A DNA stretch of 64,000 nt, from NCBI GenBank assembly GCA_012522805.1, contig JAAYJS010000023.1, positions 1-64,000 of the forward strand, written 5' to 3'. The translations under genes and the position numbers were made by a program. Origin of the DNA: Eubacteriaceae bacterium. Its GTDB lineage: Bacteria > Bacillota > Clostridia > Eubacteriales > Eubacteriaceae. This document shows, one piece after another, positions 53,211-61,460 of this stretch (position 1 is the stretch's first letter; the number at the start of each line of letters is the position of its first letter). The notes beneath the pieces are model-generated. The model searched no databases, had not been told where the DNA came from, and saw only the letters and a list, made by a program, of their open reading frames with translations.

Positions 53211-54839
53211 TTATTCTACAGAGAGGATATAATAGTAAAGCGGCTGTCCGCCATAGGTTATTTCTACATCGCACTCGTCGTAGCAATCTTTTAACGTCTC
53301 TACCAAGGCATGGGCTTGGTCTTCCGGTACATCCTGTCCATAGTAAACAGAGATCAATTCGGAGTTTTCATCAACCATCTCCTCTATCAGCGCTTGGGCA
53401 ACCCCTTCGATGTCGCCTCCGTTGGAAACGATATCTCCCCCAGTGATGCCAATGATATCGCCCTTTTTAATTTTCTTCTTGTTGACTTTGGTATCTCGAA
53501 CCGCAAAGGTAACCTCTCCCGTTTTAACGGTTTGGATGATCTCTTCCATTTCACTCACGTTGTCCACTATGGACATTTCGGGATTAAAGGTTAACAATGC
53601 CGTGACACATTGGGGTAAGGTTTTGGTCTCAATCACATAAATATTTTTTTCGGAGATTTCCTTTGCTTGTTCCGCTGCCATGATGATGTTGCTGTTGTTG
53701 GGAAATATAACAATCTCTTCCGAGTTGATATCGTTGATGACCTTTAAAAAGTCTTGGGTACTGGGATTCATCGTCTGCCCGCCGGAAATAATTTCCGTTA
53801 CACCGATTTTTTTAAGCATATCGCTGATGCCCTCCCCGGGGGATACAGCAATAAAAGCATAGGGTAAACTGGGTTTCGATTGAGCTCCGGTTTCCATGAC
53901 GGATTCTCTTTGAACCATTTCCATCATATTATCAACCTTCATATGAATGAGAGGTCCGAAGGTCAGGCCTTTCTCGAAGGCATCCCCGGGATGGTCCGTA
54001 TGGAGATGAACTTTTACAATGTCCTCTTCTTTGATGACCAAAACCGAATCGCCGATGCTCTCAAAATAGCTTTTTAAATCTTCTTCATCTGCTTTTGCGG
54101 CATCTTTGATAATAAATTCCGTACAATAACCAAAGCGAATGTCCTCAGGCCGCATGTGGGAATCGTCGACCAGTCGATCGCTGTAATCTCTTTGTATGAT
54201 CAATTGGTCGCCCTCCAAGGGTTGGTTCGTCAGCCCTTTGTAGGCCCCTTCCACGAGGTACATCAAACCCTGACCGCCGGAATCCACTACGCCGGATTCT
54301 TTTAAAATTGGCAAAAGATTGGGCGTGTTCCGCAGGGATTTCCACCCGCTTTCCATCACATCTTTGCAAAATAGTTCCAGGTCGTCGTAGTTTTTATATT
54401 GGGCGTTTGCAAATTCAGACATTTCCCTGATAACGGTCAATATGGTGCCTTCGGTTGGTTTCATGACCGCTTTGTAGGCCACTTCCACCGATGACTGAAG
54501 AGCTAAGGTCAAGCCTTGGATGTCCAGAGCTCTCCTGCCTTTACAGCCGTCAGCAAACCCCCGCAGTATCTGAGAAAGAATCACACCGGAATTACCCCGA
54601 GCGCCGATCAATGCACCGGAGGATGCCGTCTTAGCCACCGAATAAAGATCGTCGTGGTTGATTCTGAGCATCTCTTGAACAGAATTATTAAAAGTCATGG
54701 ACATATTGGTTCCCGTATCACCATCCGGCACCGGGAATACATTCAGCTCGTTTACAATTGCTTTATGGGCCTCTAAATTGACCGCAGCAGATTTCAGCAT
54801 TTTTATTAAGCATTTGCTGTCAATTCTCTCCGTTTTCAT
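53211..54839 (-). CDS. fakA: DAK2-domain fatty acid kinase subunit FakA (YloV)
   Basis: A 542-residue protein that, with a DegV partner, phosphorylates exogenous fatty acids. The N-terminal dihydroxyacetone-kinase-like ATP site shows PVPDGDTGTNMSMT (DGDTGTNM at 39-46) and GARGNSGVILSQI. A middle domain and a C-terminal DegV-related part follow. It is 10 bp downstream of the Asp23/Gls24 gene, the usual yloU-yloV pair. Confidence 0.95.
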   Translation of the reverse strand: MKTERIDSKCLIKMLKSAAVNLEAHKAIVNELNVFPVPDGDTGTNMSMTFNNSVQEMLRINHDDLYSVAKTASSGALIGARGNSGVILSQILRGFADGCKGRRALDIQGLTLALQSSVEVAYKAVMKPTEGTILTVIREMSEFANAQYKNYDDLELFCKDVMESGWKSLRNTPNLLPILKESGVVDSGGQGLMYLVEGAYKGLTNQPLEGDQLIIQRDYSDRLVDDSHMRPEDIRFGYCTEFIIKDAAKADEEDLKSYFESIGDSVLVIKEEDIVKVHLHTDHPGDAFEKGLTFGPLIHMKVDNMMEMVQRESVMETGAQSKPSLPYAFIAVSPGEGISDMLKKIGVTEIISGGQTMNPSTQDFLKVINDINSEEIVIFPNNSNIIMAAEQAKEISEKNIYVIETKTLPQCVTALLTFNPEMSIVDNVSEMEEIIQTVKTGEVTFAVRDTKVNKKKIKKGDIIGITGGDIVSNGGDIEGVAQALIEEMVDENSELISVYYGQDVPEDQAHALVETLKDCYDECDVEITYGGQPLYYYILSVE

Positions 54840-54849
54840 AACTCCTCCA

Positions 54850-55194
54850 TTATAATCTGACGCTTACCACATTCACGCTGATGCGTTTCACTTTGAAACC
54901 GGTCTGCTTTTCGACGCGATACTTGACCGTATCGATAATATTTTCTGCTACTGTGGAAATTTTAATTGCGCTTTCGACAATAATGAACAGTTCGATCACA
55001 ATTTTATCGTCTTCAAATTCGATACCGACGCCCTTACTATTGTATTCCGGGCTCAGTATTTCTATTAAACCGTCTTTTCCTCTTTTATGTGCCATGCCTA
55101 CCACACCGTAACAGGAGGTAGTGGCATTCCCTGCTATATCCGCTATCGCTTTTTTAGATATTTCTATATAACCTAAAGCGTTGGTCTTTCTCAT
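54850..55194 (-). CDS. Asp23/Gls24-family envelope stress protein (YloU)
   Basis: A 114-residue protein with the family core ISKKAIADIAGNATTSCYGVVGMA and the C-terminal VNVVSVRL strand. Members associate with the membrane and respond to alkaline or envelope stress. It heads the operon with fakA and is divergent from rpmB. Confidence 0.94.
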   Translation of the reverse strand: MRKTNALGYIEISKKAIADIAGNATTSCYGVVGMAHKRGKDGLIEILSPEYNSKGVGIEFEDDKIVIELFIIVESAIKISTVAENIIDTVKYRVEKQTGFKVKRISVNVVSVRL

Positions 55195-55224
55195 TTCGAT
55201 CTCCTTATATACGCGCTTTCTACT

Positions 55225-55253
55225 ATTTTACATAATTTAGCTTGTATTGTCAA
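55225..55253 (-). promoter_or_regulatory. Promoter of the asp23-fakA operon
   Basis: -35 TTGACA (55253-55248), 17-bp spacer, -10 TAAAAT (55230-55225). Confidence 0.85.
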
Positions 55254-55261
55254 AATCTCTG

Positions 55262-55291
55262 TTGCATTTTCCTATTTTTTTATGTTATAAT
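55262..55291 (+). promoter_or_regulatory. Promoter of rpmB
   Basis: -35 TTGCAT (55262-55267), 18-bp spacer, -10 TATAAT (55286-55291) with an upstream TG making it extended. It is back to back with the asp23 promoter. Confidence 0.8.
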
Positions 55292-55331
55292 ATACCCTGT
55301 TTTAAAAAAGTATTATAAGTGAGGTAAGAAC

Positions 55332-55520
55332 ATGTCAAAACAATGCTTTGTATGCCATAAAAGTGTCTCCTCCGGCAATACCGTGTCCCACTCAAACAGA
55401 CATAGTAAACGCGTTTGGAAACCGAACCTTCAAAGAATCAGAATATTAGTCAATGGCAGATCCCAAAGAAAAAATGTATGTACGAATTGCATTCGTTCAG
55501 GCAGAGTAGAACGCGCCTAA
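55332..55520 (+). CDS. rpmB: 50S ribosomal protein L28 (zinc-ribbon form)
   Basis: A 62-residue L28. It keeps two CxxC pairs (Cys5/Cys8 and Cys50/Cys53), the zinc-binding C+ form, and the signatures SGNTVSHSNRHSKRVWKPN and RILVNGRSQRK. GAGGTAAG precedes the ATG. A strong terminator follows. Confidence 0.98.
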   Translation: MSKQCFVCHKSVSSGNTVSHSNRHSKRVWKPNLQRIRILVNGRSQRKNVCTNCIRSGRVERA

Positions 55521-55544
55521 TGGTGTGCAGCTCGCCGGTTTAAA

Positions 55545-55606
55545 AAATACCCTAAAAACAATTCACCGTGTTGTCACGACGAAATGTTTTTAGGGTATTT
55601 TTGTAT
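55545..55606. terminator. Bidirectional terminator between rpmB and the corrinoid operon
   Basis: A perfect 16-bp stem (AAATACCCTAAAAACA with TGTTTTTAGGGTATTT) encloses 24 nt between convergent genes, with TTTTTG on the plus side. Confidence 0.9.
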
Positions 55607-55614
55607 TAAAATGC

Positions 55615-56367
55615 TTATGTGTTCCGGCGCTCTCTGCGCTTTCTTTCCATGAATTGTCTTTCTAATTCGTAATCGTATTCTTTATCTATAAACTCACCGA
55701 CCAAAATCATACCGTCTTGAACTCCGGCCGCTTCAACACTTTTCTGTATGGTCTCTAGGGTTCCGCTTACCAGTTCTTCTTCCGGCCAGGTTGCCTTTGA
55801 AACCACAACAACCGGTGTGTCGCTTGGGTAGTGTCGCTTTAAAACCTTCGTTACCAACGAAATCTTAGAAACGGCCATAAATATGGCGAGACTCGCTTTT
55901 AAAGAAGCAACGGTATCAAAGTACGTTTCATTCTCTTCGATATCATGGGCAGACAAACAAATCGCTGTGTGGGACAACCCGAGGCCTACCATTTGTCTTT
56001 TGATCAATGCACAGGATGCGCTAAATGAACTGATGCCCGGCACAATTTCGTAAGGTATGCTGAGTTTGTCCAAACGATCGATCATCCCCCACACCATGCC
56101 GAAAAGAACAGCGTCGCCCATGGTCAAGTAGACAACCACACCGCCCTACTGAATGGTGTCTTCGATCATCTTTATTTTTTCGTCATAGTCGCTTTCAAAA
56201 TGGTCCTTGATGCGACAACCTTCCTTGATGTGCGCGAGCATCTCCTTGGAAATGAATCTTTCGCTTGCAAAAATTAAATCCGCTTGCTCAATGAGTCGAT
56301 GCCCTTTCAAGGAAATTAAATCCGAGGCGCCGGGACCTGCAGAAACGATAAATACCTGTGTTTTCAT
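55615..56367 (-). pseudogene. CbiF/CobM-like tetrapyrrole methyltransferase, interrupted by in-frame TAG
   Basis: From ATG 56367 the frame encodes the tetrapyrrole-methylase start VFIVSAGPGASDLISLKG, reaches IEDTIQ and stops at TAG 56146-56148. It continues in frame with GGVVVYLTMGDAVLFGM, IPYEIVPGISSFSASCALI and TPVVVVSKATWPEEE to the TAA at 55615. The full-length product (about 250 residues) resembles precorrin-4/cobalt-precorrin-4 C11-methyltransferase. It is the last gene of a B12-riboswitch operon, overlapping the ATPase gene by four bases. The stop removes the SAM and active-site half from the N-terminal piece, so the gene is inactive unless read through. Confidence 0.85.
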
Positions 56368-57158
56368 GAATAGTGATCCTTTTTTTGTTTTTTTCCTAGA
56401 GAACAGATGGGAGAAATAAGCGGCACATCGTTGTCGTCAACGGTGACGTAAGCGTCTATGCCGTAGACATCTCGTAGCATTTTTTTTGTAATAATCTCAC
56501 GAGGTGCCCCTTGATCGTACAACTGACCCCCTTGGTTGAGAACGATGATGGAATCGGCATTTCTACAGGACAGGTTTAAGTCGTGCATGACGATAACAAA
56601 CATGATGTCTTTTTCTGCAATGACCTCTTTAATAATGGTAAACAATTCCAATTGTTTTTGCATATCGAGATTATTGGTGGGTTCATCAATCAGAATAATT
56701 TCCGGTTCCCGCACCAATATCTGGGCGATGGAAACCAATTTCCTTTGCCCGCCGGACAATTGATGCATATATCTCTTAGCCAGGTTCTCGATTCCCAGCT
56801 CTTTTAAGGCGTTGAGCGTGATTTCTAAATCCTCATCCCGGACTTTCCAACTCAGAGAGCCCAGCTTGCCCAATAAAACCGTTTCAAAAACAGTTAAGGC
56901 CGTTTGCCCCACATCGTGTTGAGGCATATAAACCATTAAATCCATACGTTCCACTTTTGTCATTTCTGAAAAAGATACGCCCTTCCATGCCATTTTGCCC
57001 TTTGCGGGAAGCAAACCGAACAAACATTTTAACAAGGTCGATTTGCCCGCGGCATTGGGACCTACAATAATGTTTAAGGGCTCCCGAATATTAAGGCATA
57101 GGTTGGCCAATACCGGATGCTCGTCGTATTGAAACGATAAATTTTCTATTGAAATCAT
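56364..57158 (-). CDS. ABC transporter ATP-binding protein, BtuD/FecE type
   Basis: A 264-residue ATPase with Walker A GPNAAGKST (about 34-42), signature LSGGQ, Walker B IILIDEPT and the switch histidine in VIVMHDLN. It belongs to the iron-siderophore/vitamin B12 uptake group. It overlaps the permease gene by four bases. The cobalamin riboswitch upstream of the operon makes a corrinoid the likely cargo. Confidence 0.93.
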   Translation of the reverse strand: MISIENLSFQYDEHPVLANLCLNIREPLNIIVGPNAAGKSTLLKCLFGLLPAKGKMAWKGVSFSEMTKVERMDLMVYMPQHDVGQTALTVFETVLLGKLGSLSWKVRDEDLEITLNALKELGIENLAKRYMHQLSGGQRKLVSIAQILVREPEIILIDEPTNNLDMQKQLELFTIIKEVIAEKDIMFVIVMHDLNLSCRNADSIIVLNQGGQLYDQGAPREIITKKMLRDVYGIDAYVTVDDNDVPLISPICSLGKKQKKDHYS

Positions 57159-58201
57159 ACATAACCCTTTTTCTTTTTGAATATCAGCATGACAAAGAAC
57201 GGTATACCGATGATGGAGGTAACGAGACCAACGGGTATCAGCGTTCCCGGAACCAAGGTTTTACTGAGAATAGACGCCACCGACAAAAGCAAAGAACCCA
57301 CTAAAGCCGATGTGACGAGGAAATACCGCTGATCTTCTCCACACAAGATGCGTGCGATATGTGGAGAAACCAATCCCACAAAGCCGATGGTTCCGGCGAA
57401 ACTGACGGCAGTTGCCGTTAAAAAGGCGATGACGAGAATGGTATTTCTTCTGGTTTTTTGCACATCGACACCCAAACTTTGTGCGGACTCGTCGGATAAG
57501 GCCATGGCCGTTAGTTTCCATGCGTTTTTTCCGAAATACGCCAAGCACAATAAGGTAACGATGATGATCACCCACAGCTTCGGCCAGCCGACTTTGGTCA
57601 GACTACCAAAGGACCAAAACACCAGGGATTGCAGGTCCGACTCGTTGGCGACGTACTGCAAAATCTGGGTTAATGCAGAAAATAAAAAATTGAGGGCAAT
57701 ACCGAAGAGGATCAAGGTGGATCTGTCTGAATCTTTTTTTCGCGAAAACGCATGGATTAAAACAGCGGCAGTTAATGAAAACACAAAGGAATTAAGTGTC
57801 ACCAAGAGATTGCCCACGCCGGGTACAATCGAAATCCTTAAGACAATGGCTAACGCCGCGCCGAAGGAGGCTGCCGAGGAAAGCCCTAAAGTGTAGGAAC
57901 TCGCCATAGGGTTTCTTAAAACCGTTTGCATTTCGCAACCTCCAATCCCTAAAGCCCCTCCAATAAAAACAGCTGAAAACGCTACAGGCATGCGCAAGTC
58001 CCAAATGACAAAATTGCTCACCGCATCAGCTTTCATTACCAAACCCTTTAGTGTTTCGCCTAAGGTAAGGTCTGCATTGCCGACAAAGAGATTGACGAGT
58101 GTACTGACAAGGATCATGATGGATAATCCGACAATCAACAACACTTTTTTATAAGTGAGAGATCTGTAAATGCGTCGCGCTTCTCGGGTCGTGCTATTCA
58201 T
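57155..58201 (-). CDS. ABC transporter permease, BtuC/FecCD type
   Basis: A 348-residue FecCD-family permease with about ten membrane helices. Conserved segments are GGCEMQTVLRNPMASSYTLG (shown in part), GTIGFVGLVSPHIARIL and the C-terminal IPVGLVTSIIGIPFF. I use ATG 58201 with AGGTGA upstream rather than GTG 58213; it overlaps the binding-protein gene by eight bases. Confidence 0.94.
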   Translation of the reverse strand: MNSTTREARRIYRSLTYKKVLLIVGLSIMILVSTLVNLFVGNADLTLGETLKGLVMKADAVSNFVIWDLRMPVAFSAVFIGGALGIGGCEMQTVLRNPMASSYTLGLSSAASFGAALAIVLRISIVPGVGNLLVTLNSFVFSLTAAVLIHAFSRKKDSDRSTLILFGIALNFLFSALTQILQYVANESDLQSLVFWSFGSLTKVGWPKLWVIIIVTLLCLAYFGKNAWKLTAMALSDESAQSLGVDVQKTRRNTILVIAFLTATAVSFAGTIGFVGLVSPHIARILCGEDQRYFLVTSALVGSLLLSVASILSKTLVPGTLIPVGLVTSIIGIPFFVMLIFKKKKGYV

Positions 58202-59348
58202 CGAGGGATTCACCTAATTTGTAAAACCAAACGCCGTCTTCATAATCTAGTAACATGAATTTTTCATAGAACTCTTTTAAATTTGCATCCGGGTCCAAAT
58301 CTTGAAACTCTTCGGGATACAGAATTTTTGCTATTTTTTGTGTCGGATAAAAGGTAAAATAGTTTCTGGCATGATCGTGGAAGAAGGTATATACGTCTTT
58401 ATTCTGGACTGCGGAGAGCTTATCCCAGCCTGTGCGTTGAATGTATTGCCCAACGGTATTGTCCATACTTTCCTGTGCCTCTGCCGGTGTGAGATAACCG
58501 AGATGTCCTGTTACAAAAATATAATTCGGATCCGTTGTAATCAAATACTCGGGGTCTATTTTGCTCGTTTCACCGACGTGACCAACCGCAATATTATCGC
58601 CGCCGACGTATTGGATGATACTCCCCCATCCGTCTTGAATACCGGTCGAGTCGTATTCGTCCTTGGAGCCGGAACCTTTTTCCTGATACACCGTGGGTTT
58701 TTCGGCTTTATCCGGCAGGTTTTTTTTCGAGACCAATGCAAATTGCTTGTCTAAAAAATCGCTGATCTCTTCTGCTCGCTCTTCTTTGTTAAAGACTTTC
58801 CCCAATAGCTTTGTCGCTTCTTGTGGGGCGGAGAATGGATCCTTCGGCATACTCAACATCAAGGTCGGAATGCCCACTTCTTCTAGTTTCTTTGCAGCTT
58901 CCAAGGGTTTTTCGCTGAATCTGCTGGAGGTGTTCACAATAAAAAGGTCGGGTTTCAATGCAATCATCTGCTCCACATCATAACCTTGTTTACCGCCTCC
59001 TCCGATGACGGGTAAGTCTTGGAGCTTAGGATACCTTTCTCCTTATATTTTTTGAAATTCTTTGAGACTGCCCGAGGAGCCGACCCCTACAAACATATCC
59101 GTAAAGTCTTCGCCGACAACGGCTATGCAAGCTTCCGCCGCGTCCCATTGATTGACGATAACCCGCTTCACCGGGGTTTTGATGGTCACTTCTCGGTCCA
59201 TCATATCCGTCAAGGTGATTTCTTTTTCCACCTCATCCGCTGTGTCCGCCGCTTGATCGGTTGTACCGTCACTCCGGTTGTTCGGCGCACAACTGCATAA
59301 AGACAGGATCAGCACACCGATGACCAACCACAAAACCATTCTTTTCAT
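58194..59348 (-). pseudogene. Corrinoid/iron ABC substrate-binding lipoprotein (BtuF-like), interrupted by in-frame TAA
   Basis: ATG 59348 (GGAG upstream) starts a lipoprotein signal with a Cys in LSLCSC, then the family start ITLTDMMDREVTIKTPVKRVIV. TAA at 59043-59045 follows KEFQKI; reading continues in frame with GERYPKLQDLPVIGGGG, ALKPDLFIV and the rest of the binding fold to the TAG at 58194. A Tyr codon (TAT or TAC) is the natural residue at the stop, a one-base change. The full protein would be about 384 residues. The other importer genes are intact. Confidence 0.88.
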
Positions 59349-59375
59349 AAACTTTTCTCCTTTCGATTTTGGGCT

Positions 59376-59401
59376 AAAAAAAGAGCCCACAGCGAAGGCT
59401 C
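59376..59401 (-). terminator. Terminator of the cobalamin-riboswitch expression platform
   Basis: GAGCC (59401-59397) pairs with GGCTC (59387-59383), followed by seven T (59382-59376), 28 bp before the btuF-like ATG. An 11-bp hairpin GTTAATCAATT/AATTGATTAAC lies just upstream (about 59409-59438). Confidence 0.7.
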
Positions 59402-59473
59402 ACGTTTTTGGTTAATCAATTTCAGAGAATTGATTAACGCATCAACTCTGTTTTCATCGCTCGTAAAAACAGA

Positions 59474-59637
59474 ATTACATCGGTATGGCAAAGTATTCCG
59501 ACTTAAGAACGATGTTGTGAGACGTTTCATCGGATGAACCGTTGGATCTCAATCGTTCAATTACGGCAGCGGGACTGCGTGGGAGTTACACCCAACTTCC
59601 TTCGCTTCAACTTGTAATGTGATTTTGAATACCATTT
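59474..59637 (-). ncRNA. Cobalamin riboswitch
   Basis: Minus-strand conserved elements appear in order: GGTAT near the 5' end, GAAGGAAG, the B12-box region with GTAACTCCCACGCAGTCCCGC and TGCCGTAA (given in parts), and the 3' element GCCATACC, whose ATACC pairs with GGTAT. It lies between a consensus promoter and a terminator ahead of the btuFCD-type operon. Cobalamin binding would be expected to reduce expression. Confidence 0.92.
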
Positions 59638-59638
59638 C

Positions 59639-59667
59639 AGTATAGGGTAACCCAGCCATGATGTCAA
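59639..59667 (-). promoter_or_regulatory. Promoter of the cobalamin-riboswitch operon
   Basis: Perfect -35 TTGACA (59667-59662), 17-bp spacer, -10 TATACT (59644-59639). Confidence 0.9.
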
Positions 59668-59669
59668 TT

Positions 59670-59847
59670 GAAAATTGAAACTTCTATAATTTTTCATTTC
59701 TTAGATTGAAACCGGTGTCGATCTTCTTGTTGAGGCTCTATGGCAACACCCACCTTGCTTTTATGTACCCCGATTAAGTTGATAGGACCCTAGCGCCACG
59801 GATGGACAGGGTTTGGTATCCCATTGATTTAAGGACATGGCACTAAA
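59670..59847. other. Intergenic stretch between riboswitch promoter and thiN terminator
   Basis: No gene, RNA signature or clear repeat seen in about 180 bp. Confidence 0.4.
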
Positions 59848-59884
59848 TAAAAAAAGCCACCGGAGAATTCAATTCCGGGGCTCG
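59848..59884 (-). terminator. Terminator after thiN
   Basis: On the minus strand AGCCCCGGA pairs with TCCGGTGGCT (small bulge), followed by seven T; it begins about ten bases past the thiN stop. Confidence 0.8.
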
Positions 59885-59893
59885 TTGGATGCT

Positions 59894-60559
59894 TTACAAT
59901 ACTTTGTTGTGTCCATCTGTGGTTAATACAGCGACCATCAGAACACCTTTTTTAAGGGATATACTCTGTGTGGATTCAGAGGTCACATTGCTGATTCCAT
60001 AGCCGGGATTGCTGAGCCTTAGGGTGGCATCCTTTAAAGGATATTGAAAACCCTCGAGGGTGACGCCCTCGCAAGCATTGCTGAATGAGAGTATGGAAAC
60101 GGTGGTTCCTATTGGCAAATTCAAATGCAGCTCTTGATCTACGAGGGTGATGCATTGCTCCGAGTTGATGATGGTCGCCGGTATTTGCTTTGCCAGTAAT
60201 TCGTTCAACAAAAGTAAATTGCCGTAACTATGGTCAAAGCGCGATCCCACACCGCCATAGACATCGATGGCCGTAGCACCCATTTTCAAGGCGGCGGTAA
60301 CTGCCAATTGTGTGTCGGTTTCATCTTTTTCCGGCGAATATTCCAAAATTTCCACACCCCTTTGCATATAATCGGCTTTCGTATGGGGATCGATGGAATC
60401 CAAATCGCCGATGATCAGATCCGGACGGTACCCGATGTGGTGCAAAAAATCCGAACCACCGTCGACGCCGATCACACGGTCGTAGATCCTATTTTTAAAT
60501 GTCTCTTGAATTTCATTTTTTTTACCGTAATGACCATTTGCAAAAATGGCTACTCTCAT
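59894..60559 (-). CDS. thiN: Thiamine pyrophosphokinase
   Basis: ThiN makes thiamine diphosphate from thiamine and ATP. A 221-residue protein with GVDGGSDFLHHIG, the GDLDSID motif and the KDETDTQLA loop is encoded from ATG 60559. This start overlaps the rsgA stop by one base; a longer upstream reading would lie inside rsgA. The rpe/rsgA/thiN order in the PrkC cluster is common in Firmicutes, here lacking rpe. Confidence 0.96.
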   Translation of the reverse strand: MRVAIFANGHYGKKNEIQETFKNRIYDRVIGVDGGSDFLHHIGYRPDLIIGDLDSIDPHTKADYMQRGVEILEYSPEKDETDTQLAVTAALKMGATAIDVYGGVGSRFDHSYGNLLLLNELLAKQIPATIINSEQCITLVDQELHLNLPIGTTVSILSFSNACEGVTLEGFQYPLKDATLRLSNPGYGISNVTSESTQSISLKKGVLMVAVLTTDGHNKVL

Positions 60560-61446
60560 CAGTATTTGTTCTCCGTTTTTTCCAGCAGTTGAAGGTAGAA
60601 TTTGTAGCGTTGTGGCGATATTTCTTTTCTTTCCAATTGCTTTTTGATGGCACAATTCGGTTCGTTTAAGTGAACACAATCATTGAATTTACACCCTGCA
60701 TTATCAAATTCTCTAAAATAATATTTTAAAGTTTCCCTTTCGATATTTTCCCCTAATTCTATGGAGGTAAATCCCGGTGTATCCACAATGGCACCACCCG
60801 CTTCCAAGGGGACCAGCTCCACATGTCGGGTCGTATGACGTCCGCGCAACACTTTTTTGCTGATTTCTCCAATTTCCATTTGTGCTTCGGGAATCATGGC
60901 ATTGATCAAAGTCGATTTGCCCGTTCCGGAGGGGCCTGCCAGAAACGATGTTTTGCCGATCAGGCGCTCTCTAATCTCGTGGATCATCCGATCCCGTTCT
61001 TCATCAAACCCCACGATGTACATGGGATAGTCCGTAGCATACAAATAGTCTTGAATGTTTGAAAGGGCTTTTTCCCCTGCTAGATCGGATTTTGTGAAGC
61101 AGAGAATCACCTCTACCTTATTGTATTCGCATTGCACTAAAAGTTTTGTCATAACGCCAAAATTTGGTGGCGGGTTGTTCATAGAGAAGACCAACACAGC
61201 TGTATCCACATTGGCAACCGGCGGGCGCAAAAAATAATTACGCCTCTCCTTGATCTCTTCAATAACGTAGTGACCGTCATCTTCTTGGTTGACGATCACA
61301 TGGTCTCCGATAGCCGGCGTAATGTTTTTTAATCGCAATAATCCTCTTAAAGAGCATCGAATGGTTTCACCGGTATCGGTAGATTTTACATCATAAAATC
61401 CACCGATTCCTTTTATAATAAATCCTTCTATCTTTTCTTTATTCAT
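60559..61446 (-). CDS. rsgA: Ribosome small-subunit biogenesis GTPase RsgA
   Basis: A circularly permuted GTPase that assists late 30S maturation. After an OB fold (residues 1-70) come the G4-like FTKSDL, the P-loop GPSGTGKSTLIN and the G3 DTPGF, in permuted order. The C-terminal zinc site includes CKFNDCVHLNEPNC. Length 295 is usual. Confidence 0.97.
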   Translation of the reverse strand: MNKEKIEGFIIKGIGGFYDVKSTDTGETIRCSLRGLLRLKNITPAIGDHVIVNQEDDGHYVIEEIKERRNYFLRPPVANVDTAVLVFSMNNPPPNFGVMTKLLVQCEYNKVEVILCFTKSDLAGEKALSNIQDYLYATDYPMYIVGFDEERDRMIHEIRERLIGKTSFLAGPSGTGKSTLINAMIPEAQMEIGEISKKVLRGRHTTRHVELVPLEAGGAIVDTPGFTSIELGENIERETLKYYFREFDNAGCKFNDCVHLNEPNCAIKKQLERKEISPQRYKFYLQLLEKTENKY

Positions 61447-61460
61447 CGTTCACCGTTCTA

